Below, in pieces: positions 11,156 through 22,890 of a stretch of 64,000 nt of DNA. Source of the stretch: Uloborus plumipes (Eukaryota > Arthropoda > Arachnida > Araneae > Uloboridae); the NCBI GenBank assembly GCA_038373865.1, contig JAXGGA010002994.1, positions 1-64,000 of the forward strand. Reading direction: 5' to 3'. Position 1 is the first letter of the stretch. Each line of letters begins with the position of its first letter. The notes under the pieces were generated by a model. It did not search any database. It was not told the origin of the DNA and was given only the letters and a program-made list of their open reading frames with translations. Made by a program: the position numbers and the translations under genes.

Positions 11156-13466
11156 TTCATCTTCTGCACAAAGTGAATTGATTTTAATTAAGTCCTTTTT
11201 TCTATAACTATATATTGGACTCAAAGAGCTATCAATGTTTTCGAGAAAGAATTTTAAGACCGTCTGGCCCTTTAATATATTTTTCCTTATGCGCTTCCTA
11301 GCAGTGTGCGGGCTGTCCGGCTGCTTCACTTCACTTCACTTCACTTCACTCTTCGAAGGGCCACATTACCTGTCATTGTTGTGACTTAACCTGATACGGC
11401 TTCCTCGAGGCTTTTTACTTAACAATTATAACAATTGCAATATCTGATTTTCACAGATACATACGACGATTACAACACATAATGACACAAAGACATCGAA
11501 TAATTGAAACATATAATTTCATGAAGTTAGCAGTTTGCACTTTCTCATTAAAAATAGAGTTACATAGAAAGTATATATAAGCAGTTGTACTGGTAGACGA
11601 GGTGAGTGGGATAGAGAACTTTGAGCATGTGGTGAATAATTTAAAGTATGACATTTACTCCATATAGTCAGAGTTAAAAATACTAAAACACTGTGGATGA
11701 GGCCAGTGGGACATTTTACAGTGGAATTTTGCAATGGCAAATATTTACAAGGGTCTGGCTGCTGGTAGATGTTGCGTTTATTTACTGTGCATCGCATTTG
11801 TACTGGTAAAAATAGTGATTTTTAAATTATTTTAGGACAGCTGAAACCTGTCGTAGGTAAGTCATGTTCTATATCAATGGAAAGTTATATTTTTTAACTT
11901 TACAATGATTTTTGAAATACTATTTCACAATACTTAGAGAAGTTACGATCATTTGCATATAAAAAGTTTTCGTTTTTTGCGTAGTTTCACAGCCCTGTAT
12001 TTCATACAACTTTTGAAATAGAAATCTAAAGAAAAGCGGGATTACTTGTTTTATTTCTGTGTCCCTCGTACCAAATTTCATTAAAATTGGAGACGGTATG
12101 GTCAAAAACATATTTTTTCTTGATTGATTTGGTGTAGAATTGCATTAAAAAATATTGATTGAATAAAATACAGAAGGAGGGAAAAAACTCGAAAAATAAA
12201 GGTTCCATGCTGGGTTTTAAATTTCAAAGCATTTTCGTTTGTTTACGAAACCCATAATTAAGAAATATCTAGAGACCGTTACATGTTCGAAGTGAAAAAT
12301 ATAGTAACTAAAAAGAAAAGTTTTTTCCCCTTACTTTTCTTTTTTTGATCTGTAAACAAATCTTTGTTCCTCAGAGCATTCCAAAATTAAATCATTGTAA
12401 ACAAATTAATGTTAAATTAATATTTTTGTGTTTTTAGAATAAAAATATGTAAGCGTATAAATTGGAGTAGATGCTTTTTTTAAATTTTCGTAAATAAGAT
12501 TTGACATAATCCAGTATTGGTACACCATTTTATGCATAATTTAATCAATTAGAAAACATTTCGGTTTTCCAAGTTTTATTCATCACGTAAAATTCCAGAT
12601 TCATTTTGGGCTTAGCATGTTATACAAAATAGGTTTAATAATAATAAAAAAAAATCTTGGTTTATTTACCTGGCAGAAAAAAATTTATTATTGACTTCAA
12701 AATTGTGCAAATAATAATAATAATAACAATAATAATAATAATAACAGTAATAAGGGGAAAAAAGAAAGAAATGGAACATCAGAACAAAACATCAAAATTC
12801 ATTACGATATTTTGTTGGGAACTCCTTTTGTTAGTCACATACTACCACAATAGAAGTAATTAGTCATTGTCTTTTAGAAGATTATTTGAAATATACGGAC
12901 GAAAAAATGAATCAATAGAAAAGTCAAACTAATTAGTGAAAACAGTGCCCCCCCCCCCCAAGGGAGATTTTATTCATTAAAACTCAAAATCATTATCATT
13001 GTGAGATACTTATACAAATAACAAACATATTTTGAGACGCCTAAATAATGATGCTTATTCTGTAGTTAAACAATAAAATGATAAAAATACCATTTTTCAG
13101 TCTAATTTAAACAGATATTAAATAATAATGGAAACACGATTGACAAATTTCCTTTTGCTACCAAGACAAAAAACGAATTTTCATTTCAATTAAATTTGCA
13201 TGTAAATGATGAAAAATGAGGTTGTTTTGCAATTTTCAAAAATATTTTTTACGGATACAGGACATTTTTGAAACCAATTTATGGAAATCATTATTTAATT
13301 ACAAATTAATTAAACTGCACATATGGTATATTGAAAAGTCGCGTTTATACCTTCAAATATCTATTTTGCTCTTTTTTAAGTATATTGAATTTCATTATTA
13401 TCAACATTTAAACGTATCTAAAAGTTTTATTTTCTTCTCCATGCAAATGAAAAGTCCAAAGAATAA
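11156..13466. other. Intergenic; microsatellites only
   Basis: Contains a (CACTT)n run at about 11325-11350, an (AAT)n-type run at about 12709-12755 and a C run near 12950. Several short open frames have no recognisable domains. No gene supported. Confidence 0.5.
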
Positions 13467-15130
13467 CACTGTTCGACAAAAAAAAACCTTGAAAATGCTT
13501 CTGGCATTTTGAAGGCTGATTCTTATGTAAAATGACCCCCTGAATCCGAATATGACCCCCGTTTTCCCCCATCACGTACCAATTTTTTTTAAAACGCCCC
13601 CCTTTTTTTTCATTTTTCCTTAGTTTCAGAGCTATTATATTTTTTTGGCGGGGAAAGGAGACTTATATTCACCCCTAAATTTTTTGGAGGTCAAGAGAGA
13701 CTCAAAGTTTAAAATCATGAGCACCGAGAAAAAATCGGGGAACTTTGGGGGGCGTAGCCCCCCAAAATATTTGAAAAATCACCAAAAACGATCTTTTTAC
13801 TCTAGTTTCTGTAAAAACACCTTTAAAACATTTTTTTCGGTGCAGAACCAGAGTATAGGATCCGCTCCTATGGCTCCTGGGTCAGAAAAAATTTTCACGC
13901 TGTAAATTGTTTTTTTAAATAAAATAATGCTCTAAAAATCGCACTTTGCACTCGAGTTTTAAAGCAGGTCTTCAGCCAAAAAAAAAAAAAAAAAAAAAAC
14001 AAAATTGTGGCTGATTCTTATGTCAAATAACCCCCTATTTCCAAAAATGACCTCAGTTTCCCCCCTCCATCCCCTCTTTCCAGAGAGCGCCCCCCCCCCC
14101 CCCATTCAGAGTCATTTTACTAATTCGGAGGGGAAAAGTACATTACGTAACCCGTTAACATAATTCCAAAAGGCAACAGAGGCTCAAAGTTCAAAATCAT
14201 GTACATGTGTACCAAAAATATAAACTAGGGCGGTATACTCTCCCCCCCCCAAAAAAAAACCTTCTTTTCCTGTTTTTTTAAGAGACGTTTTAAACCTTTT
14301 TTTTTTTTCCGTGTAAAATCAGAGTATACGACTTTCTTTGATTTATATGTTTGAAATAATTTCGCTTTGTTGAAAACAAATTATAAACTAGAAAAAATAT
14401 ATTTATTTTGAACTTTGAACCTCTGTTGCCTTTTGGAATTATGTTAACGGGTTACGTAATGTACTTTTCCCCTCCGAATTAGTAAAATGACTCTGAATTG
14501 GGGGGGGGGGGCTCTCTGGAAAGAGGGGGTGGAGGGGGGAAACTGAGGTCATATTTGGAAATAGGGGGTCATTTGACATAAGAATCAGCCACAATTTTGT
14601 TTTTTTTGGCTGAAGACCTACTTTAAAACTCGAGTGCAAAGTGCGATTTTTAGAGCATTATTTTATTTTTTTTAAAAAAATTTACAGCGTGAAAATTTTT
14701 TCTGACACAGAAGCCATAGGAGCGGATCCTATACTCTGGTTCTGCGCCGAAAAAAATGTTTTAAAGGTGTTTTTAAAGAAACTAGAATAAAAAGATCGTT
14801 TTTGGTGATTTTTCAAATATTTTGGGGGGCTACGCCCCCCCCCCCCCCCCCAAGTTCCCCGATTTTTTCTCGGTGCTCATGATTTTAAACTTTGAGTCTC
14901 TCTTGACCTCCAAAAAAATTTAGGGGTGAATATAAGTCTCTTTTCCCCGCCAAAAAAATATAATAGCTCTGAAACTAAGGAAAAATGAAAAAAAAAGGGG
15001 GCGTTTTAAAAAAAATTGGTACGTGATGGGGGAAAACGGGGGTCATATTCGGATTCAGGGGGTCATTTTACATAAGAATCAGCCTTCAAAATGCCAGAAG
15101 CATTTTCAAGGTTTTTTTTGTCGAACAGTG
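13467..15130. mobile_element. 1.66-kb giant palindromic element, TAA target duplication
   Basis: The ends CACTGTTCGACAAAAAA (13467) and TTTTTTGTCGAACAGTG (to 15130) are complementary, and TAA stands directly outside both (13464-13466, 15131-15133). The two arms, each about 800 bp, are almost identical in inverted orientation; the axis is near 14300. Each arm itself holds two related blocks starting GGCTGATTCTTATGT (13513 and 14010). No coding capacity. The subterminal block CCGTTTTCCCCCATCACGTA matches the ends of the element at 46445-47974, so this is probably a non-autonomous relative of it. Confidence 0.9.
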
Positions 15131-15187
15131 TAATCAGTCAACAAATTGGAATGAAGCGGTACTTCTCAAACAGGATTTATGTAAATA

Positions 15188-15743
15188 CAGAAAACTCTCA
15201 CTTATACGCCGCCTTATTTATGCGCCTTTTCCACTTATACGACGATTTTGAATGGTCCCAGCACATTCCATAGCAAAATAAGGATAGTATCATTCGCTTA
15301 TGCGTCGCCCTGAAGTTAAATATTTCACTTATGTGCCGAATTTTCCTAAAAAAGGGAAAATTTTAATTTATTTTCTTTAAAAAATAAGATTTTTATTCCC
15401 TTTCTTTAATCTTTCGCCTTTATTGCTCGCGAACGTCATTTTTTCCGCATGATCTATAGTTCGGAGAGGGACAACTACCTATTATGGATCATTTTAAAGA
15501 GAACAGTTTGTAAATGGGTATGATACAATTTTTGTTTTCTCTTTTGATCATTGTAGTTGCGTTACAGTCATTGCCAAACTGTAGTAATATGTCCTTTTCC
15601 CATAGAAACATTCTTATTCATTCTCTCATTAGAACCTATGTTGCGTTTTAGTCCTTTAAATAGACTTGTTCACTTATACGTCTCTCTCACTTATGCGCCT
15701 TTTTCTGTTGGTCCCTTGGGCCGGCGTATAAGTGAGAGTTCAC
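15188..15743. mobile_element. Pogo/Tigger-like MITE (TCTCACTTATACGCC ends)
   Basis: The left end AACTCTCACTTATACGCCG and the right end CGGCGTATAAGTGAGAGTT are complementary. TA flanks both termini (15186-15187 and 15744-15745). Internal copies of CACTTATACGnC occur at about 15232 and 15671, and TCnCTTATGCGyC at about 15295 and 15689. It is non-coding. Confidence 0.82.
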
Positions 15744-15745
15744 TA

Positions 15746-16219
15746 TGCAATTTAGTACAAATAAAATTGCTTATAATAGCGGTATTATATTTATGTAACA
15801 TCTTTCAATCGTGCGTAAATATAAAATGAACGAGCCTCTAGAGCAGGCTTTAGATAATTGATTTTCAGAATATAAAGTACAATTAATATACATATTATTG
15901 TAATATTTATAAAAGTACAATTAAACTCGTGAGAGTAAGCATTATTTCATGTGCATTCAATAAAGCCACAAAAGATAAGTCCTCCTTATGAACAACCGAG
16001 CTATAGTAAGGTATATTCATGTGGCATGAGGGACTCCTTTTATTAGATAAAATAGAGCAAGAATGATTTCTCGAAAATATCAGTATGTAGTTGAAATATG
16101 TTGGGAAAGTTTTATGCTTAAATTTTCTATCGCATACGGCAACCTACGAAGCACGTTTTGCATTTAGACTCAAATTTCATTATCATATTTAAAAGTTGAA
16201 ATATTTTTGTATGGAAATA
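15746..16219. other. Intergenic, no gene seen
   Basis: Nothing supported. Confidence 0.45.
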
Positions 16220-16365
16220 CAGTGAAGTCTCGCTTACGCGAATCGCGTTTGCTCTAAATAGAGTTGATTCAATTAAGCGGATAATCCAGTACAGTTGGAA
16301 TTAAATCTGTTTTTGATGGTTTGATTTAATGAAAAGGTTGAATCAATTAACCGGCCATTATATAT
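16220..16365. mobile_element. Pogo/Tigger-like end fragment
   Basis: CAGTGAAGTCTCGCTTACGCG after a TA at 16218-16219, followed by GATTCAATTAAGCGGATAA and AATCAATTAACCGG motifs, is typical of one end of a pogo-like element. No clear complementary right end. Confidence 0.5.
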
Positions 16366-16558
16366 GAAGCTAGTGTTTGTGCGAAAAACGCTGTGTTAAG
16401 AGGAAACATTTAATTCTTTAGTACGTTATCTACTCCATCATTTTTTTAAAGGTAATTTTCAAAGTTTTTAAGATAAAACAGCATTTAAGATGTGGATAAT
16501 AGTACCAAAGGAATGAGAACATTTTTCTGCTTCCGATAGAATGTGTTAGGAACTTCCA

Positions 16559-16856
16559 CACTGTTAAAACTGAAGGTTGCAATCGGCACCTTTAAGGGTG
16601 AAAAAGTTGTAACATCAGCGGCACCCCCTGAAGGGTACCACTTGGCTCCCTTGGCACCTTTAAAGTGCCACTTTGCTCCGTGTGTCACCTTTAAAGTGCC
16701 TCTTGGCTCCGTGTGTCACTTTTAGGGTGCCATAGGACACCCATAGAGCCAAATAGCACCTTCAAAGGTGCTAAGGGACCCAAGTGGCACCCTTCAGCGG
16801 GTGCCGCTGATGTTACAAAAAAAAGGTGCCGATTGCAACCTTCAGTTTTAACAGTG
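16559..16856. mobile_element. Palindromic MITE, CACTGTTAAAA ends
   Basis: CACTGTTAAAACTGAAGGTT at the left is exactly inverted at the right (AACCTTCAGTTTTAACAGTG). The interior is built from GGCACCTTTAAAGGTGcC palindromes. CA flanks both ends (16557-16558, 16857-16858), and the paralogous segment near 49680 has a single CA at that point, so the target duplication is 2 bp. The ends resemble the CACTCTTAAAA termini of the 30192-36082 element. Confidence 0.88.
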
Positions 16857-17090
16857 CATGTTGAATAGAACGAATTAAAACTTTTTTTTTTCTAAGCAAA
16901 TGCAGCTAAGCCTTTATTCACGTAATTGGAAACCGATGTCATTGTTGACCGACGAGAAAAGAAAACTCAATGGTGTAAATATTTATCTGTTGCCAGTTTC
17001 TATTTGTTAACAATTAAAATGTTTGTCATTGGTTCAAGTATGAGGATTATTGTTTCTCCCTCTTTATTCTGCTTTTACGTTCAGCGAATT

Positions 17091-17287
17091 CTACTATACT
17101 ATACTGCAACGTTTCTTAACAAAAACATCGTGACGTCAGCGTGACGTTAGCCTATGAAAAACGAGCTAGATAAAACGTCACAGCCTACTTGGCGAATTAG
17201 AAGAGATCGCTGACTGCTTGTGAGCTCTTATTGGCTCCGCCCGTAGTGACGTTCAGTTTCAAGTTAAGTTGTTGTCTAGTATAGTAT
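17091..17287. repeat. About 200-bp MITE-like repeat, copy 2
   Basis: Homologous to 8424-8632. The ends form a weak inverted repeat (CTATACTATACTGCAAC against the complement of GTTGTCTAGTATAGTA). The paralogous segment at about 49820-49850 lacks it, so it inserted here after the two segments separated. Confidence 0.78.
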
Positions 17288-17396
17288 GAATGTAATTTTC
17301 CTTTTCCATGCTCTTAGTTTACTATCAGAAACAATGAAATATTTTTTAACTTAAAATGCTTTTTGACCAGTAAAGTCCGTTTTAATAGAAATTCGG

Positions 17397-17427
<31 letters not shown>

Positions 17428-17460
17428 ATCTTAGTACTTGTTAAAAAGTTAGTTTGTACA

Positions 17461-18571
17461 GCTTATTTAGTATATAAGTAATTACTTCCATTTTTATAAA
17501 CAAATAAAACTAACGTCTGCACCTCTAGCATAATATTTTCTCAATCTCATGATTCCACCATCCCGACAACATTTAAATGTTTTGCTGACACATCTGTTCA
17601 TCTAATTCGATTTCTCCCAAGGAACGGGAATTAGATTACGCCAACTCCGTGTTGGTTTAAGAAATAAAGCGAGGACCAATTATGACAGGAGTTGGGTAAA
17701 TAGTTTCATTTATCCATTTGGAAGAAATCATCCGAATTTGTCGGAGGCTCTTCCTGTTTCAGTAGCCTTCTGCATGGTAAGGTGAAAAGAATAGCCTCTG
17801 CTTAGAGTGATGAGATTTTTGTTATGGTGAAAGATGCAAGTTTTGAGTTTTTAACAGTTAAATACGGTCTGATTTTCTTAGATACAACTTTACGCGTATT
17901 TACGCATGCGTCAGGTCTTATCTGATCTTACTAAAATAGGGGTGATAGAAAAGATAACAATAAGGAGAATAATAATAATAATAAGCATTTTGAGCTGTAT
18001 CAAGCAACCGAGAACGATGCTAATTTCAAATACAATAGTTTAGTTGAATGTGGCAAAAGGATAGTAAAAAAATGCAAGTTTTAGATTGAAAACTTCGGAA
18101 AGTTCCCACTCACAACTTATCACTCCTTACGTGTAATGGTTCGCGAATGCTAAGAGCGGTTTTCAATGATGGACAGTAAATCTTGCAACTTAGTATTGGC
18201 GAGTTAGAAAATTTTGAAACCGAATAAATGGGATCCTGAACTATTGCCTTTTTTTTTTTTGTTTTTTGTTTTCTTTTTTTTTTTCAAACAAATCAATTGT
18301 TTAAAAATTTTATTTTAAATCAACTATGTAATTATCATCGTTATTAAGGGCCTTTTGTCATCTACTGTCTAAATTTTTTTCGTGCGACCTCCACCGCATC
18401 TGCGCACGCTCCAGTCTCTTCGGACTTTCTCGAAATAGGGGGTGCAAGCAACGAGGAAGTAGTAAGCGAACAAAAGCTGAAGGCATCGGGTAGTGCGCAT
18501 CCTAAATCTATCTCGCCTTTTTCAGATGGAAGCGTCCGTGGCTCCCAAGCGCACAATAAGCAAACAGACAG
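17461..18571. other. Intergenic; one repeat fragment and a GC-richer patch
   Basis: 18085-18195 is the second copy of the repeat at 9095-9215. The stretch 18385-18570 is GC-richer than its surroundings and holds a TTTTTCAG acceptor-like site before an ATG at 18526, but no domain is visible and a transposon begins at 18574, so I do not call a gene. Confidence 0.4.
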
Positions 18572-18573
18572 TA

Positions 18574-20552
18574 GGGCAATTCCATGCAAGTGTGGAAAAG
18601 CGTTGGAAAAATCAAATTACAGCAATGCGTCTGTTTTACATATTTTTTGGTTTAAAAATATTAGAAGTTTATTATTTATACTAATTTTTTGTCAAGAATG
18701 TAGTATTTTTAGTTTTGGCAGCACTTTGAAGTTGGAAATGGAATATTTAATTTTTGGCAAAGCAAATGGTCAATCTTTCAACGTTGGTAAGTTCAATTTT
18801 TTTCTTTAGATAACTGTTTTAAAGGAAGAATATTGATTATTATACTTTAATTCAATATTGTGAATTGCTAAAACGAGTGTTTTCACGTAAATTAAGTGAT
18901 TTATGTTAACTTCAAAAATGCACTGTTCTATGTAACGTAAGTTACCAAAAACATGTTAAAGTTCATGATGTGCATAAAGAAAGGGCAATGCAATGTTAAC
19001 AATGCTATATTTTCTATCTTATAAATGTGTGTTAAGCAAATAGTTAAAGTTTTTATTAAAATATTGTCTATTTAATTTTTTGTGCTACAATCAAAACGTG
19101 TAACGTAAGTTACCAACATACGCAGGTAATGTAAGTTACCCAAGTGGAACTCAAATACTTGTGTTTATAAAGAAAGTAAACTGTGAAATAAACCTATGTG
19201 GTAAGTAGGAGTAATTTATGCAAGAATTCTTTTGCATTTGTACTGTATTTACTTAATTTAAATTAATCATATTTCTTAAAATGTCTCTATTTGTTAATAA
19301 GATTACAATACACCTCTATTATAAATTATATGTTTCTTTTTGGCTTTTGAGATATTAATTCTCTCTAAACAATATCACTGCATTCAGAATATTTAGGAGT
19401 AATGTACTATAAATTATTCAAAAATGATTTCTGTTATGATTTAAAGTTATCAAATATGTTTTAGAAGTAACAAATACAAAAATATTTTATCTCTTACAGG
19501 TGAAACACATTTTATTCTGCATTAAAATGCCACTAAACTCTGAAGAAAACATGCGCTGTAGAAGGGGTATGAGAAAAGTCATGTGGATATTACAGATTTG
19601 CAAATAAAAGTCACCCTTTATGGTATTGAAATATGTTAGAAAAAGCAAAATTTTTTCTGAAGATCCGCACATTGCCAATGACCATTTAAGAACTAGAAAT
19701 TAACAAACTGCGGGGTTTCGTTTAGTTAAGTATTTTAAGGAACAAGAAGAAAAAACAGAGATAAAAGCTGGTGAATGGTGTGTGGTAAAGTACGAAAATA
19801 CATTGTATCCTTGAGTTGTGACGATTATTGATGAAAACGAGTTTAAAATATAAGTAATGGCTGTTGTTGGAACAAATTAGAAATGGCCAGTAACGACACA
19901 TGAAATTTATAATAAGAAAGAAAGAATGATTTGAAAAATTGAATTACCTGAACTTGTTAATAGCAGCAGCCAGTATAGATTTAAGTCTTGTCGTATGTAA
20001 TATTTTTGATTTTGCATTGAGTTTGGTATTAAATTTCTGTAAATTTAATTCATAATTGTTAATTTTCAATATTTCGATCTAAACTAAGCTTTAATTTTCA
20101 TTCATTAATTTTTGTAATAAAGATATGCTTGTAAGTAAATTTTGTAACGTAAGTTACTGTAACGTAAGTTACCCAGTTAGAAATTCCCATAATTTTCAAT
20201 TTTTGAAATAAATTTTTAAATTAATGAAAATATATTTCTAAGCATTATAAGGAACTGATAAATTATGCTTCAAACAATAAAACGACTGTAATAGAGCAGA
20301 AATTTGCCTCAGAACCAATTTTCATATTATGTCATTCCCTTTTTGTGTAACGCAAGTTACTGCCTTATCTTTGACTGCTAGACTTTGTAAAATCTAAATG
20401 CATCGAATATTTTTGCATTTTAATTTTGCTTTCAACTGTCATTTTTATAGAATGCTTTCATACAAGATTTGTACAACAAAATTTGTCTGTACTGAGGTGC
20501 TAAATGCATAAGAGTTGGTTGAAATGTAACGTAAGTTACCGTGGAATTGCCC
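18574..20552 (+). mobile_element. Pogo/psq-like DNA transposon remnant with iterated subterminal motif
   Basis: The terminal inverted repeat GGGCAATTCCA / TGGAATTGCCC has TA outside both ends (18572-18573, 20553-20554). Seven same-orientation copies of GTAACGTAAGTTACC or one-base variants lie at 18932, 19100, 19126, 20144, 20159, 20347 and 20526. Such arrays are candidate transposase-binding sites. The interior holds a decayed coding fragment (19735-19990). A TA duplication with GGG ends matches the 52403-56356 element in architecture. Assignment to pogo/psq-like Tc1/mariner is inference. Confidence 0.8.
19735..19990 (+). pseudogene. Fragment of a transposon-encoded C-terminal domain
   Basis: In the plus frame one reads GEWCVVKYENTLYP, a stop, then VVTIIDENEFK, VMAVVG, KWPVTTHEIYNKKERM and KIELPELVNSSSQYRFKS, broken by at least four in-frame stops. 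The pattern of a small barrel-like segment, then a KWP motif, then a closing R-F pair resembles a C-terminal domain I recall from transposase-like proteins of arthropods, probably pogo/psq-like ones. It lies inside the element 18574-20552. The N-terminal DNA-binding and catalytic parts are missing. Homology is from memory, not a search. Confidence 0.5.
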
Positions 20553-20589
20553 TATAGAAACTCCTATTTTATGTAAAAAATCAATAATA

Positions 20590-21880
20590 AATTTGCTTCA
20601 AGCAGCAGAGTGCATAGTAAGGCCAGCATCAACTTGTAATGGCTTATCGTGGGTGTGTCGAAGAACAGTTTCTTTTGATGCTTTATACCGAGAGAGTATT
20701 TCATACATGAATATATGTGACAGTCTTTCAGATTTATTTAGCAAGATATTGTCCTTTACCTCAGAAATAGAATTAATTTCGAATTTTCCATTGCAGCACC
20801 TTTAAAAAACATATCAACTTCGGTTGGAACTGCATCAACTATCTGATTCTTTTCAAGTGATCCTGTAAATGTCCATTTCTGATAAGATAGAACTGCTTTA
20901 CGTAAAATTTTTGCAGCTTCAAAGATAGTTCTCCTGTTCTTCCCAATGTCTAAAAATTCATCTTCTGCATTAGCTAGGAACTAAACGTGTATCTTTAAAG
21001 GCAACGTGTATCTACAGTTGCCTTTAAAGATACACGTTGCGAATCATTTGCTCTTTTCGGATTACTAAATATAGCATCATTCATTTCGTCTTCAATGATA
21101 TTTTTAATCTCTTTTCGCGCTTTAATTTTACCTCCATTTTTAATTGCAATTGACTGATTATTAATTCAATGTCTGCCATTGTAGTGACATTTCCCTGAAC
21201 AAGAAAATCATTTAATGCAAGCAGAAATCCTGCGTCTGTTGCTTCATTAGCAATATACTGTGCTTTTTTAACTGCGTCATGATCGGAATTTTTTCGTAAT
21301 ACAGTAAACACATGTTTAGCAAAGCAAGATTTATGATACCAAATGTCCTTTGCATGTGGGTCTCCCGGATCTGTAAAGTCACTGAGTTAAATTTTGAAAG
21401 TTTCATTTTTGGACATTTCGATTGCTTTCTTTAATTGCTGACATACAGAATCTGTTTTTATTGCCCATCAATGGTTTTCTTGCACTCCCTTTTTCGAAGC
21501 AGAAAAACACTTATTTTTGTCACCAACAACTATTTTTGATCCTAAAGTGTAGCCTACAACACTGTCTTCATGAACCTAAGTAGAGCAAGATGGTTTGTTT
21601 TTTTTCCATTTCGTATAATCTCTTACTTCTGTCCATGCTAACTTTATGAGTGCACTTCTTGTAGCATTCTGCATGCTATGATGCGTTTTCATTTTCCAAC
21701 TCTTCTACGGTCACATTCGTTAATCTGTCATAAACAATGTATACTCCTTGTCATTCCATTCTGCTTTTTTCCCAATGAGGTCTAAAACTTTATCATAACG
21801 TGTGGGTTTAACTAATGGACATTTCTTATTTCTCTGTCAAAAAATACACAGTCTGTAATTAATTTGTAGTTTTGCCTTTT
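20590..21880 (-). pseudogene. Degraded Cys/His-rich transposon-like gene
   Basis: Minus-strand reading from about 21880 downward gives, across several frames, QKRQNYKLITDCVFFD, a His-Cys motif HAECYKKCTHKVSMDRSKR (preceded by a stop), the segment WYHKSCFAKHVFTVLRK, then ANEATDAGFLLALNDFLVQG and NVTTMADIELIISQLQ (21081-21311), and IFEAAKILRKAVLSYQ further on. The paired Cys/His clusters look like zinc-binding modules at the N-terminus of an uncharacterised protein family common in arthropod and cnidarian transposons. Stops and frameshifts occur throughout. A 22-bp perfect hairpin (20984-21038) interrupts it. Nothing downstream of 20590 is recognisable. Confidence 0.5.
20984..21038. repeat. Perfect 22-bp inverted repeat hairpin
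   Basis: AACGTGTATCTTTAAAGGCAAC at 20984-21005 has its exact complement at 21017-21038, with an 11-base loop. It lies within the degraded minus-strand gene and does not look like part of its coding sequence. Confidence 0.85.
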
Positions 21881-22235
21881 TTGAAGATGGAGGCAAAGTA
21901 GCATGTAAATGAATTTCTGAGAGACAAGACATCGCGCGATTTAAAAAGGATTCACCAACGAACCGGCAAACAATACTTTTTATACTGACTGAGAAGCTTT
22001 CTATTCTCTTCTCCTTGGGTATTCCTTAAGAGCACCCCCTATGTAATACGATATTCACATCCAGTTAAAGAGGTAAGGGATGAGTGTCATAAAATCGTCC
22101 TATAAGTGGACTGTTCGCGTTGCTGGGGGAATATCTTACACCAATGAAATGAAACACGCGCTCTAAAAAGTGAAAGAAAAGCTATTTGTAAGGCATAATT
22201 ACATAGGGCATTAGGAATATTGTGAAACGATTATA
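21881..22235. other. Intergenic, no gene seen
   Basis: Nothing supported. Confidence 0.4.
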
Positions 22236-22421
22236 CAGTCGAACCTCGTTAAAACGAACTCAAATGAACCTGAAGAGTTAATTAGAATTAACCGCAGCTC
22301 ATCTTATCCGAAAAACAACAGCAAAAAATAGTTTTATGTGTAAAAAAAAGTAGGATCTCAAATGTAGTTCGCTTTAGCAGTGATTCGTTATAAGCGTGTT
22401 CGAATTAACGAAGTTCGACTG
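22236..22421. mobile_element. Pogo/Tigger-like MITE, 186 bp
   Basis: CAGTCGAACCTCGTTAAAACG follows TA at 22234-22235. The right end CGAATTAACGAAGTTCGACTG is its near complement. A further TTCGTTATAAGCGTG segment lies just inside. The right TA has decayed. Non-coding. Confidence 0.8.
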
Positions 22422-22865
22422 AAATAATGTTTAGTAATTTTAGTTTGAAAATGAACAGTATTTTACTGCGAAATTTCCACCCGAAGAACTTTCAAACTAA
22501 TTAATTCTGAATGCCAATATAAAAAAAGGAGATTTGTCCGAAAAATTAAAAAAAAATTAGTTAATAAAAAAATAAAATGAATATTTTAAGTAAACTCATA
22601 ATAATAATAGTAATAGAACATTAAACAAGTAAATTCACCAAAAATTGTCACGAAATACCCCAAAATTGAGGCATAATTGCAAATACTTATCAGTGTCAAG
22701 TGTAAGGCCGCCATCTTTGATTGATGACGTCATACAGGCCGTCTGACACGAATTCAAGAAAAACACCCGATGAGGCATAGTTATATAGGCCATAAGGAAT
22801 GTATTAAAATTGGTCCCACAATTTCCTCATCAAATTTCCCACGGAATGTAGTATGCCCCCCTACT
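22422..22865. other. Intergenic, no gene seen
   Basis: Nothing supported. Confidence 0.4.
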
Positions 22866-22890
22866 ATATCTTTGGTTGAGGAAACAGACT

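Larger units (their letters stand above)
16480..17460. repeat. Segment paralogous to 49640-50180
   Basis: Collinear landmarks with 49640-50180: TTTTTCTGC, AGAATGTGTT, GGAACTTCCA, AGCAAATGC, ATTCACG, GATGT then GACCGAC, AGTATnAGGATT, GCTTTTTGACCAGT and TTAGTACTTGTTAAAA. This copy carries two insertions (16559-16856 and 17091-17287) that are absent from the other copy, and lacks the 161-bp Tigger-like MITE found there. The underlying repeat is not identified and shows no coding capacity. A T run fills 17396-17422. Confidence 0.8.

Noticed and set aside
18493..18570. Possible first exon with TTTTTCAG acceptor and ATG at 18526
   Set aside because: Only a few codons before a transposon starts at 18574; no downstream exon could be linked.
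18932..20540. CRISPR-like array of a 15-bp repeat
   Set aside because: The organism is eukaryotic, spacing is irregular and repeats sit inside a transposon with TIRs.
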